Positions 1-11,760 of a stretch of 64,000 bases of DNA are shown piece by piece. This stretch comes from Metopolophium dirhodum (Eukaryota; Arthropoda; Insecta; Hemiptera; Aphididae). The stretch lies in contig NC_083564.1 of the NCBI RefSeq assembly GCF_019925205.1, positions 31,224,447 through 31,288,446 on the forward strand, given 5' to 3'. The notes beneath the pieces were generated by a model. The model saw nothing but the letters and a program-made list of their open reading frames with translations, was not told where the DNA came from and searched no databases. Every line of letters begins with the position of its first letter. Positions within the stretch are counted from its first letter, which is position 1. Position numbers and translations under genes: made by a program.

Positions 1-918
1 TGATATTACCAAGTATATTTGATGATATTATTGTGAATAAAGTAATTTATATATAACCTATTTACGTGGAGCCTTGTTTTAAATTTTCAATCCTAAGCCA
101 TAAAAGTTAAACATTTTATGTATTTTTAACTACAAAATAATTAATAAATTATAAATTTGATAAATGTTGTCAAAATTTGAACTTTAAATGCTTATAAAAA
201 AAAATCGTGCCTATGTATTTTAATATTTTTTAAACTGCTATTAGAACGATATATCAGGAGCCTTATATTAAATATTCACGCTTTTTTACCCAACAAATAA
301 AATTTTATTGATATTTATAAAAAAAAAAAACTAAAATAATTGAAAACTGACAATGTCCGTAAACAGCTCAAAAAGAGTCAAAATATTTTCAAAATTTAAT
401 AGTGTATAGAAAATGCTAATATAAACATTCAGTCAAAATGTCATGTCCCTACGGTCATTTGTTTTAGAGTTACACCAAAAACCAAAATCGATTTTTTCGA
501 AAATAGATTTTGCGTAAAAATTCCAGTTTTTCCTTAATTTTTCTTTTGTTTTTCACGTCGCTTTTGAAAACTACTGTGAAATTTTTACTTTTTGACCCCC
601 CCCCCCCCCCCCCAAAGTACCAACTAGATTTACTTTCCTATCTGAAAAGTTACTGTTGAAGAAAATCCATGCACTTTTACTGTCCTAAAAGGTGTGACAG
701 TCACAAAAATAATAATAAAAAAAAAAAACACACATCATTGTAAAATCAATACATTCATCGCTTCGCTCAGAATCTAAAAGGTGGTTAAGTGGATGCCGCT
801 CTGCTGTACAGTAGGTTACAATTGGGTCACTGTAATGGATGGTGTTAAATTTGAATTCAATGATATAATATCATTGTATAAGAAAAACGATTCTGAGGGA
901 AAACGGTCAGTCAGCCTA
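1..918 (+). repeat. R1 repeat, unit 1 of tandem pair
   Basis: The unit begins TGATATTACCAAGTATATTT and the same string starts again at 920, giving a period of about 918 bp. Landmarks in order are TTATTGATATTTATA, AACAGCTCAAAA, GTGTATAGAAAATGCTA, TTGTTTTAGAGTTACACCAA, a poly-C run (596-613), AGGTGTGACAGTCAC, CTTCGCTCAGAATC and AACGATTCTGAGGG. No coding potential was found. Copies occur throughout the window. Confidence 0.85.
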
Positions 919-1408
919 TGATATTACCAAGTATATTTGATGATATTATTGTGAATAAAGTAATTTATTTATAACCTATTTACGTAAAACCTTGTTTTAA
1001 ATTGTTAATCCTTAGCTATAAACATGTTATACATTTTTAACTACAAAATAATAATTTGATGTTAAATTTGATAAATTTTGTCAAAATTTGAACTTTAAAT
1101 GCTTACAAAAAAAAATTATATATATGTATTTTTTTAATATTTTTTAACTACTTTTGTAACAATATATACGGAGCCTTTCATAAAATTTTCACGCTTTTCT
1201 ACCCAACAAATAAAATTTTATTGATATTTATAGAAAAAATAACTAAAAAAATTGAGAACTGACAATGTCCGTTAACAGCTTATAAAGAGTCAACTATTTG
1301 GAAAATGTTATGGTGTATAGAAAATGCTAGTATAAACATTCAGTCAAAATTTCAAGTACCTACGGTCATTTGTTTTAGAGTTACACCAAAAACCAAATAT
1401 AAAAATTC
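919..1408 (+). repeat. R1 repeat, unit 2 (truncated)
   Basis: It repeats the first ~490 bases of the preceding unit and stops abruptly in TTACACCAAAAACCAAATAT, where unit 1 goes on. The sequence after it (1409-1640) is AT-rich and not recognised. Confidence 0.8.
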
Positions 1409-1639
1409 CGAGAAAAAATTGTAGTTGTATATGCTTATATATGAATGAGTAGAATGCTAATACAAAACAAATTTTCCGATTGATGCCAATATATTATGTA
1501 TTTTGATAATTGATTGTTTAGATTTAACTTATCATATATAAGTCACAAAAAAAACCCACTACTAAGCATAGATATTATAAGACCTTAGTGATAAATCATG
1601 TTTTTCCACAATAATGATACGTCATTCATGTAGATAATA

Positions 1640-1963
1640 ATATTTAATAACATTTTTCATTACTCATAAGAGTGCGTTACACCGGCATTTGTTATCTCCG
1701 TAATCCGTAGTTTAAAAATTAGTGAGAATTTACATCTTATAAAATCTAAAGATGAGATGATTATCTAGGAAATGACATACGCTTTTTTATTATAATATAA
1801 TTATTTTAAAGCGAGTTATGAGTATTTTAAGATGTACAAATAATTTACAATTTTAAAATACTAATAATTCGTTTTAAAATTAAAATTTAATAAAACGCGC
1901 ATGTCATTGCCTAGATAATCATCTTACCTTTACATTTTATAAAAAGTAAATTCACATTTCAAC
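1640..1963. mobile_element. Foldback MITE, truncated at its right end
   Basis: The two halves are imperfect reverse complements centred near 1830. ATGATTATCTAGGAAATGAC (1756-1775) pairs with the tract around GTCATTGCCTAGATAATCAT (1903-1922). The left end carries an outer block (AGTGCGTTACACCGGCATTT) whose partner is missing on the right. The element is cut at about 1963, where the next element begins. The mirror copy is at 38680-38990. Confidence 0.65.
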
Positions 1964-3180
1964 TAACGTGAAATTAACGAGTTAATTTTTCATTTTAAGA
2001 AGTAAGTTAAGTTAATTTATTTTGTTTTTAATTATATAATATTTCACTATTTCAGTCTATTCCGTTTTCATGTCAAAAAATATGTATCGTAAATTGTTTA
2101 ATTTTAAAAATGTATATCATTCGAATCTAACTTATATGGAAATACTATATGAAGTATTAACACTATATCCTATAATTTAGTTTTGGGTTGGAAAAAAATT
2201 AAATACGCTAGCGTTGTATAAACAAGTTAACTTTTTTTTAACTTAATAAAAAGTTAACAAAAAGTGTGTATTTACTTTTAACTTAACTAAGTTAACCTAG
2301 AGTTAAATTAGCTTTTGAAAAATTTGAACTTTAAATGCTTACAAATAAAAACTGTGACTAAGGATTTTTAATATTTTTCAAATATCATTGTAACAATATA
2401 GTAGGAGCCTTGTATTAAATTGTCAAGCTATTTTACCCAATAAATCAAGTTTTATTGACATTCATAGAAAAAAAGACTTATAAAATTGGAAACAGAAAAT
2501 ATTCCTAAACAGTTCAGAACAAATCAAATTATTTTGAAAATTTTATCGTGTATAGAAAATGCAAATACAAACAACCAGTGAAAATTTCATGTAGGTATAT
2601 ACGTTTATTTGTTTTAGAGTTACCCCAAAAACCAAATCGATTTTTTTTAAAACAGATTTTGCGTGAAAATTCCAGTTTTTCCATAATTTTTTTTTTTGTT
2701 TTCACGGTTCTTTTGAAAAAGCAACTGTAAGTTAATACACACTTTTTGTTAACTTTTTATTAAGTTAAAAAAAAGTTAACTTGTTTATACAACGCTAGCG
2801 TATTTAATTTTTTTTCCAACCCAAAACTAAATTATAGGATATAGTGTTAATACTTCATATAGTATTTCCATATTAGTTAGATTCGAATGATATAAATGTT
2901 TAAAATTAAACAATTTACGATACATATTATTTGATATGAAAACGAAATAGACTGAAATAGTGAAATATTACAAAATTAAAAACAAAATAAATTAACTTAA
3001 CTTACTTCTTAAAATGAAAAATTAACTCGTTAATTTCACGTTAATTAAGAAAAAAATTTAGTAAGTTAACAGTTAAGTTAATGAAAAGCTAAAAGTAACT
3101 AGTTAAGTTTAAAAGTTAAAATAAAATTAACTTTTTAAGTTAACTTTAACTTTTTAACTCGTTAATGCCCAGCCTTGTTA
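1964..3180. mobile_element. Long-TIR element with R1 core, left end lost
   Basis: Inverted arms of about 330 bp (1964-2300 and 2731-3060) share ACGCTAGCGT, AACTCGTTAA and repeated GTTAAC tracts. The right arm runs on about 120 bp further, to AATGCCCAGCCTTG near 3178. The left arm lacks this outer part. Between the arms (2310-2725) lies an R1 fragment, so either R1 inserted into the element or the element captured it. The terminal CAAGGCTGGGCA is reminiscent of hAT ends. No transposase is present. The mirror copy is at 37470-38685. Confidence 0.65.
2310..2725 (+). repeat. R1 fragment between inverted arms
   Basis: It shows the R1 landmarks GTGTATAGAAAATGC, TTTGTTTTAGAGTTACCCCA and TTTTGCGTGAAAATTCCAGT. 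The 60-codon open frame here and its identical mirror at 37915-38097 are translations of R1, not a gene. Confidence 0.75.
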
Positions 3181-4139
3181 ATTTGTGGTTATGGAACATA
3201 TTTCTTATATTATCAATTTATCATCAATATAATTTTTAAACTATAGTATCAATTTTTTGTTCTGGTATTTCTGGTACACTTTGTAGGTATATATATTTAT
3301 TATATACGTTTTGTGCCCAAAATATTCTTTTCAATTTAAAATATTGAATTATTCAAATATATAATAATACTAAAATTAAAAACTACCATGTTGACTAGCG
3401 AACAATACTCATAATGTATTATATCGTTATTGTCCGGTAGTTCCACCGTGGGTTTACGAATTTTTAAACACCAAAATTACGTGTTTATAATAATTATTGA
3501 GAATCATACGAATACGAATCACAAATTCGTATACAGCTGAACGGTCAATTTTACATGATAAAATAATGCCTTGTTGATATTTTGTACTACAATTTTTGTA
3601 TGCAACATTTTATTCTATATTATAGTATACACGACAAAATAAAAAGTGAGATATTTAAATATTCCTAACATTTGACCTCAAATATATAATATCTAATAAT
3701 TTAGATTTGTCGATTTTTAAATAAATTATGAGTGATCTGGGTAAATTATTTTCGGTGATTCAAATATCAAGAACATTATTTATATCATTAAATTTCTTAT
3801 CTATTCGTATTTGATATAAATATTTATTTATAACCGTAATTATAATACCTAGTAATAATTAGTAAGGATCAAAATGCCGGAAAATTTATGAATATTAAAT
3901 AAAACATTTCCAAAAAAACTGAAGGTTTCGGGAAATTTAACAGAATTTTTGGAAAGTTCAAAAGTTGCATTTACGCTTAAAAATTAAAATAATCTAAGTA
4001 AGTATAAAAAAAACTCAGTTAAAAAAATATATGTATAAACAAACCTGTCATTGTCATTTCCATTTGTATATCAATGTATTCAACTGTATTATATATAACT
4101 ATTAATGTTTTCGACCAATGAGTACTTGATAATCTTAAT

Positions 4140-4290
4140 TTTTTAGTTTCTGAGCGGAGCGATAAAATTTTCTAAATACTCGTTTTGAGCTGTTAACGGA
4201 CATTTTCAATTTTCAATTTTATTTATAAATGTCAATAAAATGTTATTTGTTGGGTCAAAAAGCTAAAACTTACTATAGTAAGTGTAAATC
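4140..4290 (-). repeat. Short R1 fragment
   Basis: The reverse-orientation pieces TTTCTGAGCGGAGCGATAAA, GAGCTGTTAACGGACATT and TTATTTGTTGGGTCAAAAAG match R1. The middle of the unit is deleted. The mirror copy is near 36345-36500. Confidence 0.65.
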
Positions 4291-4605
4291 TTCTTTTTCA
4301 ATTCTATAGGAAAAAAATGTTTTTTTCATGAAATTTTACGATTTCTCCGGAAAATCCCAGTTTTTTTCCGGAAATTACAAATGACACAAAATTTTCCCAA
4401 TTTGTATCCCTAATAATTAATAAGAAATAATAATTTAGGTACAGTCTATCAAAAAACATGGATTTTCAAATGATCATAACCTTTTAGAGTTATCAGTTGC
4501 AGCTAATCTATATTATGTTCATAGGTCAGTCATTAAATCATGATACGCAATATATTATCCATATTATACTCGTTCTTGGGAAAATCCAGTCCGTCGACCT
4601 TAAAG

Positions 4606-4741
4606 TATATAAGAAAGTACAAGTCCGACGAACGATCACAGTAGCAACCTGAAGATTACTGACAGTATTCCATCGTCCGATAAACTCGTCTTGCGAAAAA
4701 CACTTCACGTTCACTAATCAACAATCAACATGAACCGTCTG
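4606..4741 (+). pseudogene. Second copy of promoter and first exon of the secreted-protein gene
   Basis: The left-arm copy has TATATAAG at 4606-4613, the same 5' UTR and ATG AAC CGT CTG at 4730-4741, followed by the donor gtaatt. The exon and donor are intact. No signal-peptide exon or cysteine exon is found between here and the gap at 5771, or within the next several kilobases after it. It is either an orphan promoter made by duplication or, more likely, the same exon as 35906-35917 appearing twice because two contigs were not merged. Confidence 0.65.
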
Positions 4742-5138
4742 GTAATTATTAAAATTTATACCTACCTAAAAAATTATGTCGTTATAGGCGAAGTGTAATA
4801 TGTAGGTACTCCTAAATTCCTAACTATACTAGTACCAAGCAACCAAGCCTGTACCTATACGATTATTAGTGAAAAAACCTGAATGCTATATTCAAAATAT
4901 TAATGATATGACACGAGTATTCTCGTTCTTCGATAGTAATTTTAATGAATCAATAATCATACATTTTAATAATACACAAATATATTATGGTATATTTGAA
5001 TATTTTCTATTTAAATAATTATTGTATACTTTACAATATTACTAACCTGACCTATCACCAAGTACACTTTTCACTTAACATTCTGTATTTCTGTCTATAT
5101 TGTTATTTTGTGAAACCATTAAATATGTGTCCTCACCG

Positions 5139-5604
5139 CAGGGCCCTAAAATTGTATGCAGTAGCACACACATTGTGCAGTAGCTAATATTAAATGTTGC
5201 AGCACCAAATTTAAAAGTGTGCAGTACTTATTTTCGGCTTTTATACATTTTTATCTGATTGATATTCAATATTGATTATTGAAAATTACTAATTAGCGTA
5301 TTTTATTCGTTTAAAATCCTTAAAACTAAAAATAATACCGACTACACCATATTCTGGGCGACATAATATAATAAGTATAATAAGAAGCTTTTTCGTTTTT
5401 AATTTTAATATGTTTAGTCATATAGGTATCAAGGACTTTTATAGAAGATTGTCTATAACTAATTATAAATAAGTTCCTAGCAAAAACAATTATGCAATGA
5501 AGTTATATGTGGTATGTGCACTACTAGGTCTATGTTCATTATTTTGAAATATTTTAGTGTGGAATCAGGTTTGCAGTAGCAGAATATCTTAATTTTTGGC
5601 CCCG
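5139..5604. mobile_element. hAT-like MITE with 8-bp target duplication
   Basis: The ends are CAGGGCCCTAAAATT and, inverted, CGGGGCCAAAAATT. The target duplication CCTCACCG is perfect at 5131-5138 and 5605-5612. A subterminal GCAGTAGCA repeat occurs at both ends. 8-bp duplications and CAGGG-type ends are characteristic of the hAT superfamily. The element is 466 bp with no coding content, so it is non-autonomous. Confidence 0.8.
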
Positions 5605-5770
5605 CCTCACCGTAATTTGCCTATTTTATACGTATAAACGTTACTCGCTGAACACAATAATTTAGATACTTACCTTGTATAATTTTGAATTTTTGTTGTA
5701 CGTCCAAAAATACAATATTTATTATATTATATATAATATTTGATATTGATTACTATTCCTTATACTTCAA

Positions 5771-6270
5771 NNNNNNNNNNNNNNNNNNNNNNNNNNNNNN
5801 NNNNNNNNNNNNNNNNNNNNNNNNNNNNNNNNNNNNNNNNNNNNNNNNNNNNNNNNNNNNNNNNNNNNNNNNNNNNNNNNNNNNNNNNNNNNNNNNNNNN
5901 NNNNNNNNNNNNNNNNNNNNNNNNNNNNNNNNNNNNNNNNNNNNNNNNNNNNNNNNNNNNNNNNNNNNNNNNNNNNNNNNNNNNNNNNNNNNNNNNNNNN
6001 NNNNNNNNNNNNNNNNNNNNNNNNNNNNNNNNNNNNNNNNNNNNNNNNNNNNNNNNNNNNNNNNNNNNNNNNNNNNNNNNNNNNNNNNNNNNNNNNNNNN
6101 NNNNNNNNNNNNNNNNNNNNNNNNNNNNNNNNNNNNNNNNNNNNNNNNNNNNNNNNNNNNNNNNNNNNNNNNNNNNNNNNNNNNNNNNNNNNNNNNNNNN
6201 NNNNNNNNNNNNNNNNNNNNNNNNNNNNNNNNNNNNNNNNNNNNNNNNNNNNNNNNNNNNNNNNNNNNNN
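5771..6270. other. Assembly gap (500 N)
   Basis: A run of exactly 500 N, the usual placeholder for a gap of unknown size between contigs. The open frames that run through it are artefacts. The left inverted-repeat arm stops exactly at its edge. Confidence 0.99.
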
Positions 6271-7410
6271 CTATTATATACAGTGTGCAATATACATATT
6301 ATATATTATGTATAAAATATGCAAGTTATCAGATAATATTATCACCAAAGCCCATATTCGTAATAACATAATTATAATTACTATAATATATTTCAATATT
6401 TGTGACGCACAAATTGATAATGTGCATTATTCTTTTATAATTATAATTTAATATTTATTAAAATATAAATGTTTTAAGTTGACTACTTACAATTTTTCTG
6501 CTGCAGTATTCATAGGTTTTTTAATTATGGATTTAAAGTATTTAGAAATAATAAAATTAATTGCATACAGATTACAATAAATATAGTATAATATAACATT
6601 ACACTATAGGACACCTCAAACGTTATGAACCTGCAGTAGCCAGTATAGGTTGTAGGTACAGTATGTTACAACTTGTGACAATGTTTGAAGTTTATAAGCT
6701 TGTAATAAATTAATAATGAGCAAATCTCCACTTTACGGAATACTTTGAGAAGTCCATGATTCGTTGTACAGTTTATAATATATTATACAATGGTCGATGA
6801 ATAATGACAACCTGCCAATTTTATGATTCCGCGAGATTGCATGGTACAGCATACATTTATGCTGCGATATTATATAGGTATGGAATTTAATCGATTTCCG
6901 CATTAAACTTCGAGTTCATAAATAAACTATACACTCGAAAAGCTGCGGCGAACCCTTTATAATCCAACTTCCGTTTTTATTGTTCGCGCTACCGCCGACG
7001 CGACGTGTCAACTAATAGTTTGATTATGTGCATTTTCACACAAAAACACTTTTTTGTTTATTGATATACCCTTTAGTTTGTGTATAATAAATGAAAATAA
7101 TATCAAAAACGCTTTTTAATTTTTGCATGCAACACGATTTCATTATAATATATATATCTATAAAATTCCAAGAACCCCAATAATAGATACCTTGATATTT
7201 TATAAAATGTTTAGCCATCGCCCATCACGGTAATATAAAAGAATTTCAATATTATAAAAATACATTTTTATGTCATGGAGTATAATAGTGGGGGGGGGGG
7301 GGGAGTATTGAGTATTCTGCAAAAATTGCTTATTGCATTAAAAATATGGAATATTATGTTCGAAAGAATGAACTCATTATTTTTATTCTGGCTGGTTATA
7401 TTAAATACTA
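6271..7410. other. AT-rich non-coding stretch
   Basis: No gene was found. It contains short AT repeats and a poly-G run at 7290-7303. The segment 6930-7010 is somewhat richer in CpG. Confidence 0.5.
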
Positions 7411-7640
7411 GCTGATCCTGTGCACTTCGTCGCTCGTTAAATGTACCAACTCTGTATGACTCACACTTTGTTCAATTCGTTATTTAATATTCGGGTGTAC
7501 GGTGTTCAAAATTTATCTTAACTTTTCTGTTGCCTGGAATAAAAAATTCTGATTCGCAGCAGTATATTATCAGGTAGGCAATCTACCTGCTGTAGATCGC
7601 GGACCCAGTGCGGTTTGTACGTAAGTGTATGATTTAACTC
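7411..7640 (+). mobile_element. SINE/RTE-like repeat, truncated copy
   Basis: It begins CTAGCTGATCCTGTGCACTT, a start shared with the longer copy at 7853. It lacks the 3' tail. This kind of start is common in insect short interspersed and RTE-related repeats. The assignment rests on resemblance only. Confidence 0.4.
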
Positions 7641-7712
7641 TAAAGTATCAACGTTATACCAAGTTTATTTTGATATAATACGGTGGATTAATGTAATCAA
7701 TTAATACATAAT

Positions 7713-7729
7713 CCTAACCTAACCTAACC
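7713..7729 (-). repeat. Short telomere-like TTAGG block
   Basis: CCTAACCTAACCTAACC is three units of the insect telomere repeat TTAGG read on the minus strand. Far too short to be a telomere. Confidence 0.6.
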
Positions 7730-7852
7730 GTACTAAATTCCTACGAATAAAAAACCAAACTTACCTAACCCTTTTACTAACCCTTTTTAAATTAGCCTAT
7801 CTTCTTCCCAGAGATCTGCACACAAACATTAATTTTATATATATAATATAGG

Positions 7853-8416
7853 CTATAGCTGATCCTCCGCACTTTGTGGCCCGTAAAAAAATGACAACTC
7901 TTAAACAAATTGTGATTGTTCAACTGCTTTTTGGTGTAATTCACTGCAGTAAGTGCAACCCAGCCACCCTGGTAGGCAATGTGTGAAAATTCGATTTGAT
8001 GCATGCTTGTACCTGATCTGCCTGATTAACCAATAGCAACCAATAATAAATAAATACTATTTCTATTAATTATTTCTCCTATAACCAATAGCAACCATTT
8101 ATAAACAAATATTTCCATCGTAAATCTCAAAATCCCTGTTTGAGCACTTCTATTGATTGATCGTAGCGTAATGTTATATAGCATATAACCTTCCTCGATG
8201 AATGGACTGTCCAAAAAAAAAAAAATAATTTTTCAATTCGAACCAGTTGAGCCCCTTACAGCCTTTTTTTTAGTATTAAAAAGTAGCCTATGTTTTTTCT
8301 CAGTGTCTAAACCATCTATGTACCAAATTTCATTTAAATCGGTTCAGTATAGTTTCGGAGCTTATTCAATACAAACAATCTAATCTTTCCTCTTTATGAT
8401 ATTAGTATAGACGTAT
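7853..8416 (+). mobile_element. SINE/RTE-like repeat with 3' tail
   Basis: The 5' block is CTATAGCTGATCCTCCGCAC. The middle has repeated ACCAATAGCAACCA motifs. The 3' block has TCATTTAAATCGGTTCAGTA, TTTCGGAG, TACAAACAATCTAATC and the terminal ATATTAGTATAGA. The 3' block is a familiar tail of insect non-LTR elements. The open frames at 7792-8383 are not convincing genes. A further fragment (CATAGCAACCATTAATAAAC) is at 14780. Confidence 0.5.
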
Positions 8417-11340
8417 AGATGTTGTACTGCAGTATAGTTAAAAATATTATATTTTAAAATAAATTGACCCACCAACAACAGGTATCTAATATTCCTATAC
8501 CTATATGTACATACTAACTATAGTAATAAATTAAACATGAAATGGCGTTGAGAATTTAATATAATTTTAAAATCAATTAACAATTTTATTGCGCTTACAT
8601 AATAATATATATTACGCGTTTTAGTAATTTAATATTGTTGTATACCATAGTTTTTTTTTTAAAAGTAAAACATACTTATACTACTGCATTACTGCTATAT
8701 CCGAAAAAATAAAACCTCAATATTGTATTAAATCTCTACACAGTATAAAAAACTTTCATTTATTAAAGTCCATTTATTATTTTTATTTACTCGAATACCT
8801 CGCAGCGCAATGCGATATTGCCTTATTGCCAGAGTAGTGTTTGTTCAAACAAAATAAACGAAGAATAAAACATGTTCGCGTAATATAGCTGGCCCGGTTT
8901 GGTTTTTGTAGCTACATCAATAATCATTTACAATAATATTTGTATTTTTTAACTTTATACAGACCGCGTCTCTATTATATTGCATACCTACGTATTTAAA
9001 TAGTTTATTGTTTGAGTTGTTAAACAAATATTATAAAAAGTAGGTATCTTCAGGCATGCTGCTTTCGACTGAAAACCATCACTTTAAATTTATAGCAATA
9101 TATTATATATTTTTAATAATAATTGTTACCTATCTGATAATTTACTATATTTATTTATTTATTTATTAATAAATAATTTATATATTATGATTATTATATA
9201 TAATTTTAGACGACATTTCTTATAGGTGTGCGTATTTTGCGATCCGTCGATATTATTATTTTGGTTTTGAATGAAAAATTACAAATGGTGCACAACGATA
9301 AATGTCGTATTTATTTCGATTATATTTTATACTGTTCTTACAACGCAGCTACATAATACGCATATTATAACGTGTACGAAGACCGTGTGACGAGGAAAAA
9401 AACACTTACCTAAAGCCTTCCCTCGATTACTAGAGCACGCTACGCCTATAATATGACGTATATATATACCATCGGGCACTACGCAAACAAAAGTTCTCAC
9501 TTGCCGTTTTTGTAATTCGTTATAAAAGGGGTTTTTTTTCGACACTAAAATTTGATACGACATACATATACCTATATATGGTCCCTCATATCATCCCACA
9601 CGATAATGGTGTGTAATGTTTCACAGGATCGAATATCGCATACTGCAGGGGGAAGGTAGGTCATCATTATGACTATATACCAATAGAAAAACAAAACTCA
9701 TGAATCATACGATGCACTCGTTATATATACACATAATATATTATGTGTAGCCGTACATTTTTCAAACATTTTTCATACATTTAACATCAAAATAATGATT
9801 TTTTTTTTAGCAATTCAATCGTATGACAAAAAAAAACATTTTTGTTTAAAATGTTTGCGGTTACGTCATAGACGAGGTAAGAAAACACAAATTCCAGTGT
9901 AATTACTCTATTTAGTTTTATTTTGACCATACTTAGTCTGGAAAATATATTAAATATATATTTAGATATTATTGTTGACTGCGCTGTAAAAATGTCAAAT
10001 GTTTATAAAAAAAAAATCAAATCTCATCAACGTAACCTGCTGGTGTATTCCTACTGTATATAATTATATTGTACTATTAAATCTTAAATCTGAATTCAGA
10101 GTTTAGTTTAATTAAAATCGTTCAAATTTTGTTGCAGTAGGTATTTTAATATTTCTTTGTGTACGAAAATTCCCCTTTCGTTTAATGCGACTGAAAAATG
10201 TGAACGTTTCAAAACTATTTTAAAGTCTTGTTTTTTTTTTTCGGGAATTGCTTCTTGTATAGTTTCGAGAAAAGATATTATAATAACAATTAAAAGTACA
10301 AAAATGTGTACACAAATGAGCCAATATCGGTAGAGCCGTAGAGGCAATATATACGCTTATAATCGAAGGCTGCAGCAGACTGACCCCAATCGAAATACTA
10401 AATGCTTACACGTATTTTAGATTGTTGAATATCTGTAATAACAAGTCTGCAATATTTATTGGTTCAAGACACTTTTGTGCGGTTAAGTTTTCGCGATCAC
10501 ACTATAATACAACTGTACATTGACATCAGCTGACACTGCATATTATTATGGTAAAGTATTCGCGTTTGGCGATTAAAAATTTAAATTCGTCAAGTGCCAA
10601 TTGTTAATTTAAACGAATCCTTCGAGAATAATGTAGTTATAATATAGTTATTAATCGCAGTCAAGGTAAAACGTTCGTTTCGGTTCGACAATCAAAACAG
10701 CGACGTACCTACCAACAACCGTTCACAGTGTTTAAATATTATAACTGATTTTCAGTCACAGATGCAATGTCAGACAGATTGGTATAATAATAATAATAAT
10801 ATTGTATATAGTTCGGTATAATAGCCGTACCTATATCTTTTGTTGGTAGGTACCTAAACAGTATACGTAATGATTATATTATTATTGTTTATATAATTAG
10901 CGGTTTATCATATACAAAACATATTATTTTGTGTCGTGGAGTAATATAGTGCGTGTAACTTTTCATTGATTAATGTCCCAAACTAATTTGTTTATAACAA
11001 TATATAGGTACATAATGTGTATAATATGTACCTCTATATACTATGCAAACATAATAATATTAGTATTATCATATTTTACGTGTATTATAATAAACTACTT
11101 AATAAATGTTTAATGGTTTCATTAACGCGCTGAATAGGTGTTATAATAACGTGTAAGATTCATATTATTATTAAATTCATCAAACTTTCTAGCGATTATT
11201 TTGTAATATTATCATTATGATACGGTGCAGAATAAACGCCGATCATGCGATATGATAATATTATATACGGATATAATACATAATAAATAATAATATTCTT
11301 ATTCTTTGCGTTAATTAGTGTTTATTATTATTGTCGGCAA
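8417..11340. other. AT-rich intergenic stretch
   Basis: Nothing convincing was found. A 78-codon minus frame (9327-9563) and a 79-codon minus frame (10108-10347) have no recognisable domain or splice context. A TTTA-type simple repeat lies near 9150-9180. Confidence 0.5.
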
Positions 11341-11760
11341 AAACGAATTTATAAACGTCCCCTCCACAAAGTTTACGGTTCACGACGACGACGATCAAAA
11401 TAAATACAATCTCACTCTAGTGCAGTTTCGGGACAACGGCGGAGTTTGCGAATCCTATACCGGTGCGGTGTAATTAGTCCCACAGGTCGTTTATTTGCGT
11501 TGTTTACGTTTGTGCCGAAGAAATTGAAAAGTTCCCAGCGAGTTTCGCAGCACGCGTCGGACTTAAAGGGCTCTTTTCGCGCGTTCCCTATTTTTCTGCG
11601 TCGTCGTCTTCTTCTCGTTCTTCTTCCTCCTTCTCTTCCTGCACCTCTTTCTTCTTATTCTCCTCCTCCTCCTCCTCCTCCTCCTCCTCCTAGTCAGTTT
11701 GCAGTTTGTCGGCTTTTATCGATTCGTCGGGGAGACGGACTTTTATAATATATACAAGCC
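11340..11760 (+). promoter_or_regulatory. CpG- and GC-rich island with CTC repeat
   Basis: Base composition changes sharply from the AT-rich flanks, with clustered CG dinucleotides (TTCGGGACAACGGCGGAG near 11427) and a pyrimidine-rich tail ending in (CTC)n at 11660-11690. It may be the promoter or a 5' untranslated exon of a gene whose coding exons lie elsewhere. Strand is a guess. The 100-codon frame here is low-complexity and not believable. Confidence 0.25.
11660..11690 (+). repeat. (CTC)n microsatellite
   Basis: About ten perfect trinucleotide units, preceded by an imperfect pyrimidine tract (TCGTCTTCTTCTCGTTCTTC) from about 11600. Confidence 0.9.

Larger units (their letters stand above)
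1..5769 (+). repeat. Left arm of 5.8-kb near-identical inverted repeat
   Basis: The whole stretch reappears as its reverse complement at 34880-40636. Base 5769 pairs with 34880 and base 1 pairs with 40636. Only scattered substitutions and 1-bp indels were noticed, for example an extra G near 3450 and a missing A near 3915. The poly-C run is longer here (596-613) than its partner (40030-40041). The match holds to the last base but one before the 500-N gap. The arm contains R1 repeats, a foldback element, a truncated long-TIR element, a hAT-like MITE and a copy of the secreted-protein promoter and exon 1. It could be a true inverted duplication or two unmerged copies of one locus. Confidence 0.95.

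Noticed and set aside
2548..2730. 60-codon frame present identically at 37915-38097 on the other strand
   Set aside because: It is a translation of the R1 repeat fragment. The duplicate exists because the whole arm is duplicated.
5685..6371. Long open frames across the first N gap (and 40634-41405 across the second)
   Set aside because: They consist almost entirely of unknown bases, and the real flanking residues are AT-rich low complexity.
11446..11748. 100-codon frame with Pro/Ser-rich tract
   Set aside because: The tract is the (CTC)n repeat. The frame has no domain, and the poly-pyrimidine context explains its openness.
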